Source of the DNA: Candidatus Omnitrophota bacterium
GTDB lineage: Bacteria > Omnitrophota > Omnitrophia > Omnitrophales > Aquincolibacteriaceae
Assembly (NCBI GenBank): GCA_023247135.1
Contig: JAHFHB010000023.1
Coordinates: 1 to 13,132 of the forward strand
Direction: 5' to 3'
DNA length: 13,132 bases
The notes under the pieces were generated by a model, which was not told the origin of the DNA, made no database searches, and saw nothing but the letters and a program-made list of their open reading frames with translations. This document shows positions 8,201 through 12,181 of the stretch, in pieces (positions within the stretch are counted from its first letter, which is position 1; each line of letters starts with the position of its first letter). Made by a program: the position numbers and the translations under genes.

Positions 8201-8824
8201 CGGTTCAGGCTCATGGGGTTGAAAATGCATCAAAAATGACGTGCGAAAACCATCGAGCACATTTTTAAGAGCCGATGTTGCGTCCAGATTGTCCGCTTGG
8301 TAGCTTGTAAACATCATGACAACCCCATCGATAACCGCCAGACCCACCTCATACGGCAAGCGTGCTACGGCCAGAAGGTTTTCTTTTGTGATGTTTTGAA
8401 CCACAGCCGCCGCCAACTTCGAGGTTTGTTTTTTCAGAAAATCGAGAGCTCCTGAAAACGTGTAATCCTGCTGGACTGCGGCCAACGCTTGCGCATGCGG
8501 AGAATCATCAAGCACCTGCAAAGCCTGCGGCACAGAATGGCTGGGCGTAGTAGGCACCCGCGTCAATAAAAAGTCGTGCTGAAGATAATCTAGCGAGGTT
8601 TCTTCCACCGGCACAGCCTGGGGTTCTGTGGCCGGAAGTTTCACCTCGTCGGGATTCGTCGCCGGTGCGGAATGTTCTTGCGCAAGCATGGGAGGAAGTT
8701 CAGCAGGCGCCGCAAAAAGAGACACCGGGAGTGTCTGAGCCGTCAAAATAAAAAAAGCAGTCGCAACTGCGACTACTTTTGGCGCGGTCTGAATCTTCTT
8801 TACCGGAACTCTTTTTACCGTCAT
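2279..8824 (-). CDS. Giant secreted tandem-repeat protein (adhesin or carbohydrate-binding-like)
   Basis: A 2181-residue protein. Residues 1-38 look like a signal peptide: basic start (KRVPVKK), hydrophobic core about 17-37, and a likely cleavage after SLFA (38). Residues ~39-312 are a mixed, partly helical region. Residues ~313-452 are a divergent first module (R0), then 11 modules R1-R11 of 157-158 residues reach the C-terminus. Each module has a linker with D-x-[N/D]-x-N-[S/A], a beta-strand stretch (DF...LTD..DF.F), an invariant KVEVKD, and GF or GY followed by I...FV.D and an E/T-rich strand. This strand pattern resembles galactose-binding-like carbohydrate-binding modules, but that is an inference. 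The only two cysteines are in R0 (C368, C374). No sortase site, autotransporter barrel, membrane anchor or catalytic domain is visible. GGGGGA lies 6 nt before the ATG. Likely a surface or extracellular fibre; its export route and ligand are unknown. Confidence 0.88.
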   Translation of the reverse strand: MTVKRVPVKKIQTAPKVVAVATAFFILTAQTLPVSLFAAPAELPPMLAQEHSAPATNPDEVKLPATEPQAVPVEETSLDYLQHDFLLTRVPTTPSHSVPQALQVLDDSPHAQALAAVQQDYTFSGALDFLKKQTSKLAAAVVQNITKENLLAVARLPYEVGLAVIDGVVMMFTSYQADNLDATSALKNVLDGFRTSFLMHFQPHEPEPSYADRQGARDRGDRIEHTASLKDDGTDLDVYEYRSDEASVRVIESDEFLARIESQRNKEVSNEQLHVLAQELTKAIDGSAERYRSEPPTVFSGEPTLATFASASPAATVNIVQTSSSIFRINYNVSNSGSYAGGIINFVPASNVSSLSKFTFEMLTNNTCGTTRNCLKLEVVDAANRKASVYIRGLNAVYQQVDIQFATLRISRPDLDFTQIKQINFVEDSTLANPKNGYLEVKTGGLAFTPTISGTAYTQSALTSLPGSPVVGSGKGDANNNSTVTTSQTSAQDFSMAYTLTDADDFGFTALNFGAAQNLSSGIVLAATVASGKKVKVEVKDINNKIADFWLSGTGAKLNYALTLSGADNVPQGYDATSIKQITLVVDKANAGAAGTLTVETKGLDYTPSISGTAYTQSALTSLPGSPVVGSGKGDANGNSTVTTSQTSAQDFSMTYSLTDAVDFGFTTLSFSPTQIFSSGIVLAATVANGKKIKVEVKDVNGKIADYYLIGTGAKLNYTLSLTGTDVPSGFDKTQISLMTFVADQLNTGASGTLTVETKGLDYTPTLTGTTYTQSAITSLPGYPVMGSGKSDANENSAVTLSQTSAQDFSMTYSLTDAVDFGFTTLSFPTGQNLAGGLVLAANIPLGKKIKVEVKDVSGKMADYYLSGTGAKLNYTLSLTGTDVPSGFNSARIALIAFVADVALSGNSGTIAIETKGMDYAPALTGTAYTQSAITNLPAYPVLGSGKGDADGNSSVTVSQISARDFTMDYALTDDEDFAFSAVSFPSVQNLSNGIVLAANIASGKKIKVEVKDKTGKIADYYLAGTGAKMNYTHSLSGTDVPAGFDKAKISMLTFVVDMASSGNSGSIAIETQGLNYTPALTGTTYTQGAITNLPAYPVLGSGTGDTDGNSTVAINQTSARDFTMNYTLVDDEDFAFSTVSFAAVQNLSSGIVLAANIPSGRKIKVEVKDAGGKIADYYLTGTGAKLNYTLSLTGEDVPAGFDKTKILMLVFVADVVHAGNSGSVAIETKGMNYTPALTGTVYTVSALTNLPNYPVLTAGKNDPDDNSTVAINQTNSKYFLLNYELTDATDFAFAALSFPSAQNLSSGIVLASTVTSGKRIKVEVKDLAGKIADYYLIGTGIAQNYTLSLTGEDVPAGFDSTQILSITFVADVANSGNSDVFSIVTSGMKISPSITGTTYTQSAITNLPGYPVLGTGINDMNDNSSVTAAQTSARDFTLAYTLTDSIDFAFSTLSLATPQNLSSGIVLAANLASGKKIKVEVKDANGKIASYYLVGGGSKQNYALTLVGDGTPTGFDNTRITQITFVVDVTNAGSSGSIAIETKGMNYTPALTGTAYTQSAITNLPGYPILASGKNDPDDNSTVGVDQTSSKYFSMTYALTDPEDFAFASLSFPSVQNLPSGIVLAANIAGGKKIKVEVKDAAGKIADYYLIGTGVKQNYTLSLTGEDVPTGFNKAQISLVTLVADTANAGTEGVISVETNGIKIAPSITGTTYTQSAITNLPGYPALGSGINDMDDNSFVTLSQTSARDFTMAYTLTDSVDFSFSTLSLPTPANFSTGIVLAANIVSGKKIKVEVKDAGGKVAAYYLVGSGSKKNYTLTLAGDGTITGFDNTRISQITFVADVTNAGSSGSVAIETRGMNYTPALTGTVYTQSALTNLPGYPVLASGKNDPDDNSTVSVNQTSSKDFSMTYALTDPEDFAFSTLSFTSTQNLSSGIVLAANIANGKKIKVEVKDAAGKIADYYLTGTGAKLNYTLSLTGEDVPTGFDKTRIVLMTFVAETLNAGSSGTFAVETKGLSYSPVITGQAYNAAAITNLPDYPVLSAGKNDSNDNADVSVDQTSSSAFVLNYNLTDPEDFGFARIAFTTPKPLTQVVFAANLASGQKMKVEVKDANGKKVSFWLAGGGSLLNYTLDLTGEHVPAGFLTDFISEIVFVADPVSMGTSGSISLETGGLEYTPVITV
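2282..7468 (-). repeat. Eleven tandem in-frame repeats of 471 bp
   Basis: Module starts (minus strand, first base of the [S/T]-G-[TQ] codons) are 7468, 6994, 6523, 6052, 5581, 5110, 4639, 4168, 3697, 3226 and 2755. The first spacing is 474 bp because R1 has one extra residue (NVPQGYD). The next nine are exactly 471 bp, and the last module runs 474 bp to the stop. Nucleotide identity varies. The linkers of R1 and R2 (7350-7471 against 6876-6997) differ at only about 7 of 122 positions, while more distant pairs are clearly more diverged. R6 and R8 resemble each other, as do R7 and R9, which indicates growth by a two-module unit. The repeats are inside one open frame with no stop or frameshift. 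Confidence 0.95.
7469..7888 (-). other. Divergent founder-like module R0 of the repeat protein
   Basis: Residues ~313-452 follow the same strand order as R1-R11 at low identity: a FRINYNV strand, then KLEVVDAANRKASVYI in place of KVEVKD..GK.A.Y.L, then FTQIKQINFVEDS and YLEVKTGGLAFTPTI. It lacks the acidic D-x-D-x-N linker and has C368 and C374 six residues apart, which could form a disulfide after export. The longer FEMLTNNTCGTTRNC segment is closer to ordinary carbohydrate-binding-type modules than the repeats are. Its boundary on the N-terminal side is approximate. Confidence 0.6.
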
Positions 8825-9029
8825 AGATTTTCCCCCATAATTAATTTTTTTTAATCCGCATAAGCAGAACTTAACATCTTTTTAAATAATTTTCAAATCT
8901 TTTATTTTTTACCCCGTTTTAGGGTCTTAGATACTTAATATTTTATTGAATTGCTATTTAAAGATTGCTATTGATTAACATGATTTTCACGCAGAAATCT
9001 TGAAAAAGTAAGCTGAGGGCGGGGCAATG
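8825..9029. other. AT-rich spacer upstream of the giant gene
   Basis: This 205-bp spacer has no supportable reading frame. It must hold the promoter of the giant gene, and the end of the opgC-COG4705-DUF486 transcript, but I see no convincing -35/-10 pair and no hairpin followed by a T tract. A short ACCC/GGGT hairpin at about 8911-8925 and an A/T-rich hairpin near 8980-9003 are both too weak to call. Confidence 0.5.
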
Positions 9030-9356
9030 CTATTTTTTGAAGATGAAAAATGCGGCGGCGATCAGGAAACCGAAGCCCACGAGGTAATTCCAACGCAGGC
9101 CTTCCTTGAGGTAAAAAACGGAGAAGAAGGCGAACACAACGAGGGTAATAATTTCCTGAATGGTTTTCAGCTGGGCGGCGTTGAAAGCCCCGTATCCGAT
9201 GCGGTTCGCAGGCACCTGGAAACAGTATTCAAAAAAAGCGATCAGCCAGCTGACAAGCACCACGATCCATAGCGCTTTGTCTCTGAAACGTAAATGCCCG
9301 TACCAGGCAAATGTCATAAAAATATTTGAAATTAAAAGCAGAATAATCGTCGCCAT
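9030..9356 (-). CDS. DUF486 (DMT-like) four-helix membrane protein
   Basis: A 108-residue membrane protein with four hydrophobic segments at about 1-20, 28-48, 64-84 and 90-106. SNIFMTFAWYGHLRF (10-24), SWLIAFFEYCFQVPANRIGY (36-55) and AQLKTIQEIITLVVFAFFSVFYLKE are strongly characteristic of the DUF486 family (PF04342, COG3169). This family is related to small drug/metabolite transporters but has no established substrate. Length is standard. AGGAGA lies 4 nt before the ATG, and the start is 22 bp after the stop of the COG4705-like gene, so it is the last gene of the OpgC operon. The family call is confident; the role in this operon is unknown. Confidence 0.93.
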   Translation of the reverse strand: MATIILLLISNIFMTFAWYGHLRFRDKALWIVVLVSWLIAFFEYCFQVPANRIGYGAFNAAQLKTIQEIITLVVFAFFSVFYLKEGLRWNYLVGFGFLIAAAFFIFKK

Positions 9357-9378
9357 GTTGTCTCCTGCTTATCCCCCT

Positions 9379-10185
9379 TCATTTTTCTTCAAGGGATCGG
9401 CGGATTAAAAAAATAACGGCAAAAACACCGATCAAGATGAGCGAGCCCCAGCCGTAACCCAGGTTCAAAGCATCTTCTTTCGTAAGAAAGTCCCCTGTCG
9501 TTGCGCCAATCGTGCTCGTAATCACAAGCGCCGTCCAATAACGCGGTTTGTTTGGAATATGTGAGCGAAATTCTACAAACAGTACCAGTGCAAGCAGACT
9601 GCCCAAAAATAAAGTCCCTCCGCCAAAACCGAACCCCAGGACGTCGGCGACAAAATCTCCCATGGTCGTACCAAAGGTACTCGCCACTAAAATAGCTGCC
9701 CAGTAAAAAAAGTCCGTCGCCGGCAAGCTGTGCGTATGCGCGCCGATCTTGATTTGCGGCAGCACAGACTTGCTGGCCACATCCAGGCTGATGTGAGGCA
9801 GCCCGGAATCCCCAGCCGATCGATGTTTCGCCCGCTTGTAAATCTTTTCTGCCAAATAAACAAGACCAAACAGCGAGGTTAAAAGAGCCGAGCCTCCGCC
9901 GTAACCCAATTTCAGCGTGCGCGTGAGAAAATCTGCCATGGCAGTTCCGGTCGTGCTCATAATGACGATCGTCGTCCAGTAGCGGGCTTCGTTAGGCGTT
10001 TTCGCACGTGCTTCTGCAATGAGCGCCAGCGTAAGCAGTGTCAGCAAAAAGCACGAGGCCCAGGCATAACCGAATTTTAAACCAAACGAGAAAAAGTCTC
10101 CGGCTGTTTCGCCCATCGTGCAGGCGCTCAAGATAGTCACCCAATAAATAATTTTCGTCCTGTTTTTATTTTTGGTTGTTGTCAT
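9379..10185 (-). CDS. COG4705-like membrane protein with four internal repeats
   Basis: A 268-residue polytopic protein starting MTTTKNKNRTKIIYW. I place the start at 10185, not 51 bp upstream, because GGAG lies just before it and its ATG overlaps the OpgC stop as ATGA, a classic coupled junction. The protein is four copies of a ~55-60-residue two-helix unit: YW-x-x-I/L, then S/C-T-x-G-x-x-x-x-DF, then L-x-x-GY/GF-x-x-G/A-[ST], then a second helix. The four DF motifs (GETAGDF, GTAMADF, GTTMGDF, GATTGDF) sit at equivalent positions and imply about eight helices. A soluble insertion (KRAKHRSAGDSG..., about 50 residues) separates repeats 2 and 3, so the protein may be a fused pair of halves. The family is uncharacterised; a channel or transporter is possible but not shown. 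Confidence 0.8.
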   Translation of the reverse strand: MTTTKNKNRTKIIYWVTILSACTMGETAGDFFSFGLKFGYAWASCFLLTLLTLALIAEARAKTPNEARYWTTIVIMSTTGTAMADFLTRTLKLGYGGGSALLTSLFGLVYLAEKIYKRAKHRSAGDSGLPHISLDVASKSVLPQIKIGAHTHSLPATDFFYWAAILVASTFGTTMGDFVADVLGFGFGGGTLFLGSLLALVLFVEFRSHIPNKPRYWTALVITSTIGATTGDFLTKEDALNLGYGWGSLILIGVFAVIFLIRRSLEEK

Positions 10186-11267
10186 CTTACTCTCCGTGAT
10201 GAAGTGTTGACTGTTGCGCGTACCCGGGCATGCCACAGTGCCGGAAATGTCAACGTAGTGACCATAAGCAAAACATAAAAAGCATGCCCGCGCAAGCCTA
10301 TGGATTGAATGATACGCTCATTAAAGGGCATAAGCAAATACATGAGCACCAGCTGATAAGCGAAGACCTGCAAAGAATGTTTACCGAGAAAACTCACCCA
10401 CGGCAGACCTCTGTCTGGCGGAATCTTTTTTAAAAGGGCCCGAACGATCACAGCCAATATGCAAAAATTAAAAATTCTCAGGAAGCTCAAGTCCGTCACC
10501 TTGAGAAAGGCCTTCCCATCGAAAGGCGCAGGAATGATTCCGTGGCGTGCAAGAAACAAATAAATGGCCGTTCCTGCGGCTGCAGGAAGAATAAATTTTG
10601 AATCCAGCCAAATATTCTTAAGACCGCGTGCCGAGCGATAGCCGAAAAACAGACCTAAATGCCAGATTAACTGCCATGCGAAAAGATTGAAATACCCCGG
10701 TTGCGCTTCCGGGAAAAACACCTTCGTGATCGTCGCGACCGAATAGCCAAACTGTCCCAAGCCCCAAAAAAGCAGGCTCACAAGCAAAACAATCCCACCC
10801 TTGTTCTTATGAAACAGCAGCAAGCTGAGCGGCGCCGAAAGCACAAAAAAGATGAACATTGAAAAAACATCCAGCCAGTTGGGCGTTTGCAGTAAAAGAA
10901 GATCCGCCACAATAGACCGGATTGGATTTTGATGAAAACTGCGCAGCCACTCGGCCCAATAGGTCTGATACATGGGCACAAGGTAGGTCATGGCGATCAA
11001 ACCGAATAAAATCACCATGTTGTATTTGTAAATTAAAAAAGCGCGTTTGCCTGCCGCCTGAATGAGCTTCGCGGGTTCGGCCACATACCGCAGGTAAACC
11101 ATCGAAAAATAAAATCCGGAAATAAACGCAAACCCTTCGGCGGAACTCACAAAACCCGGCGCTTGATACACAAAACGCCAGAGCAGCCCCTTGAAGTGAT
11201 CCATCGTCATCACGACAAGAAACAGTCCTCTTAAACTATCGATTCGCTCATCGCGCTGAATGGGCAT
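10182..11267 (-). CDS. opgC: OpgC-like membrane acyltransferase
   Basis: A 361-residue protein with about ten hydrophobic segments. The N-terminus RDERIDSLRGLFLVVMTMDH (5-24) has the D-x-L-RG and downstream H24 of the acyltransferase-3/OpgC fold. SSAEGFAFISGFYF (41-54) corresponds to the OpgC-specific second segment. Length is close to the family's 360-390. Characterised OpgC proteins succinylate osmoregulated periplasmic glucans at the inner membrane. No OpgG or OpgH glucan-synthesis genes are in the window, so the real acceptor could be another polysaccharide. AGGT lies 4 nt before the ATG. The last codons overlap the next gene (ATGA), making this the first gene of a three-gene membrane-protein operon. 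The family is confident; the substrate is inferred. Confidence 0.85.
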   Translation of the reverse strand: MPIQRDERIDSLRGLFLVVMTMDHFKGLLWRFVYQAPGFVSSAEGFAFISGFYFSMVYLRYVAEPAKLIQAAGKRAFLIYKYNMVILFGLIAMTYLVPMYQTYWAEWLRSFHQNPIRSIVADLLLLQTPNWLDVFSMFIFFVLSAPLSLLLFHKNKGGIVLLVSLLFWGLGQFGYSVATITKVFFPEAQPGYFNLFAWQLIWHLGLFFGYRSARGLKNIWLDSKFILPAAAGTAIYLFLARHGIIPAPFDGKAFLKVTDLSFLRIFNFCILAVIVRALLKKIPPDRGLPWVSFLGKHSLQVFAYQLVLMYLLMPFNERIIQSIGLRGHAFYVLLMVTTLTFPALWHARVRATVNTSSRRVR

Positions 11268-11299
11268 TTTTACCTGTTAGTCCTTTGTTATTTGGCGAA

Positions 11300-11313
11300 A
11301 ATCTTTGAAGATT
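11300..11313. promoter_or_regulatory. Small inverted repeat upstream of opgC-like gene
   Basis: AATCTT, then TG, then AAGATT: a perfect 6-2-6 inverted repeat 32 bp upstream of the opgC-like ATG and 7 bp from the neighbouring hairpin element. It could be an operator for the membrane-protein operon. No clear -35/-10 pair accompanies it, and a repeat this short can occur by chance. Confidence 0.2.
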
Positions 11314-11320
11314 AACTCGT

Positions 11321-11394
11321 AGGGGCGGGTTCTAAACCCGCCCTCAAAATTCTCACGCGGCAGAAAACAAAAGGCCGGTTTTGAACCGGCCCCT
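11321..11394. repeat. Two-hairpin REP/MITE-like element
   Basis: Two strong GC-rich hairpins stand back to back in AT-rich sequence. The first is GGGCGGGTT (11323-11331), loop CTA, AACCCGCCC (11335-11343). The second is GGCCGGTT (11373-11380), loop TTG, AACCGGCC (11384-11391). The outer ends are also inverted repeats of each other: AGGGGCGGGTTC at 11321-11332 against the reverse complement of 11383-11394, AGGGGCCGGTTC, 11 of 12 identical. This two-level symmetry is typical of paired REP sequences or a tiny non-autonomous transposable element. It encodes nothing and lies where the antitoxin relic breaks off. Confidence 0.65.
11363..11391 (-). terminator. Possible Rho-independent terminator formed by the second hairpin
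   Basis: Read on the minus strand, the GGCCGGTT/AACCGGCC hairpin (8-bp stem, 3-nt loop) is followed directly by TTTTGTTTTC. It has the layout of an intrinsic terminator and would stop transcripts coming from the DUF2283 region before they reach the opgC operon. The interrupted T tract lowers confidence. Confidence 0.42.
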
Positions 11395-11395
11395 C

Positions 11396-11542
11396 AAAAA
11401 AAATATACGCAGAACGATTGCGCTGCTTTAAGCATACCCGGGCGTCGCGTATCAATGTCGCTCTTGCGATTTTGGCATAGCACTCAAGCTGGCCTTTTTT
11501 TGGTTTTACCAGCTCCCACTTCCCGCTTTCAATGGCATCCAA
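11396..11542 (-). pseudogene. Relic of a CopG/RHH-type antitoxin gene
   Basis: The frame reads (TTG)DAIESGKWELVKPK, KGQLECYAKIARATLIRDAR, VCLK. This resembles the N-terminal part of small CopG-type antitoxins, where an E-x-G-x segment is followed by YAK-x-T-x-x-KD-x-R-[IV]-N-I-[RK] leading into the ribbon-helix-helix DNA-binding domain. Here the similarity ends at about residue 39, where that domain should begin. The rest of the frame runs into the hairpin element. A stop codon (TGA) directly precedes the TTG, so the natural start is also lost or shifted. The GGAGGTGATT upstream is an excellent ribosome site but serves an ATG in another frame that gives only a 10-residue peptide. Just upstream, a 16-codon piece (WYDREGDYLEV, 11529-11576) looks like a second relic. 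All of this fits decayed genes; none would make a working protein. Confidence 0.4.
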
Positions 11543-11605
11543 TCACCTCCAGGTAATCCCCTTCGCGGTCATACCAAGCTTAACTATTTTTTTCTGGCCA
11601 TTTTA

Positions 11606-11830
11606 TTATGCGGCCGCTTTCAAACCTTGCAATGTGCGCGCACGAAATCCAATGATGGTGAGACCAACAACCTCTTTCTTTTTGCCGTCGTAACGGACAA
11701 TCACTCCATCACCAATATCAACGCCAACGGCCGGGCGTGGTTTGCCAACAGAAATATAAAGCACATCCGCTTCTTCGTCATATTCCCAGCGGAGAGAGGG
11801 TTTGCCTTCAAGAATTTTTAACGCGTCCAT
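11606..11830 (-). CDS. DUF2283 small protein, probable antitoxin partner
   Basis: A 74-residue protein with the DUF2283 (PF10049) pattern: LRWEYDEEADVLYISVGKPR (14-33), then GVDIGDGVIVRYDGKKKEVVGLTIIGF (36-62). AGAGG lies 8 nt before the ATG. One base separates the start from the stop of the toxin-like frame upstream, so the two were or are translated together. DUF2283 proteins are often found next to small RelE/Barnase-superfamily nucleases and are thought to be antitoxins, though direct evidence is limited. The protein appears complete, in contrast to its apparently shortened partner. The family call is confident and the antitoxin role is inferred from context. Confidence 0.88.
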   Translation of the reverse strand: MDALKILEGKPSLRWEYDEEADVLYISVGKPRPAVGVDIGDGVIVRYDGKKKEVVGLTIIGFRARTLQGLKAAA

Positions 11831-11831
11831 A

Positions 11832-12011
11832 TTACTTGCCTCTCGCTAAAAGCTCACCAAAATCTCCCTTTTGGATAAGATCGGGATTCAAGATTGTCTC
11901 TCCGACTTTTTCTTTTTGATGCACCAATTCCGGATGCCGCGTGGCAATATGATTCCACCGCTCCTGGGTTAACCGAATGGGTACTCTGTTTTTTGAATAG
12001 ATCGCAAGCAC
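11832..12011 (-). CDS. Short toxin-like nuclease frame, probably C-terminally truncated
   Basis: A 59-residue frame beginning at GTG 12011, with GGGAGGGG 9 nt upstream; there is no ATG in the frame, and an in-frame TGA precedes it by 11 codons. It reads VLAIYSKNRVPIRLTQERWN, HIATRHPELVHQKEKVGETI, LNPDLIQKGDFGELLARGK. The IRLT-x-ERW-x-HI-x-x-x-HPEL and NPD-x-I-x-x-GD-x-GELLA motifs belong to small nuclease toxins of the Barnase/EndoU/ColicinE5-D/RelE-like group that often precede DUF2283 genes. From memory, complete members run ~90-100 residues and end with a K-x-x-VVYKE ... DGF-x-x-TAF-x-T block. That block is missing here, so the protein is probably inactive or a remnant. The stop TAA is one base before the DUF2283 ATG. 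The coding frame is well supported by motifs; start and activity are uncertain. Confidence 0.62.
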   Translation of the reverse strand: MLAIYSKNRVPIRLTQERWNHIATRHPELVHQKEKVGETILNPDLIQKGDFGELLARGK

Positions 12012-12115
12012 TTTCCCAAGCCCCTCCCTCTGTCAACAAACCGTTCGCAAGATCGGCATCCTGTGACAGTAGGTTAGGATAAGCTAGGGCATATTGCAAT
12101 CACTTCGTTAAACAC

Positions 12116-12174
12116 AGAGAAGGTGCCAGGTACCCTCGCCGGGAAGGGGCGCGAGGGTACCTGGCACCTTCTCT
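12116..12174. repeat. Perfect 24-bp inverted repeat (REP/MITE-like hairpin)
   Basis: The left arm at 12116-12139 and the right arm at 12151-12174 are exact reverse complements over 24 bp, with an 11-nt loop (CGGGAAGGGGC). The arms hold AAGGTGCCAGGTACC and end in CCTCGC. The hairpin starts 7 bp downstream of the stop of the large minus-strand gene. Neither strand shows a T tract after it, so it is not a standard intrinsic terminator, although so stable a structure could still protect or end the transcript. Short GC-rich perfect palindromes at gene ends are typical of REP-type elements moved by RAYT transposases. No transposase is in the window. Confidence 0.75.
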
Positions 12175-12181
12175 TCTTGGA

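Noticed and set aside
10186..10236. Longer N-terminus for the COG4705-like gene (start at 10236)
   Set aside because: It would overlap the OpgC gene by 55 bp and lacks a good ribosome site. The ATG at 10185 has GGAG and forms an ATGA overlap.
12031..12036. Perfect TTGACA (-35) on the minus strand upstream of the toxin-like frame
   Set aside because: No -10 sequence lies 16-18 bp downstream before the start codon.
11854..12099. 81-codon minus-strand frame overlapping the toxin-like gene
   Set aside because: The other frame carries conserved toxin motifs over the same bases; this frame has no recognisable motif and no ribosome site.
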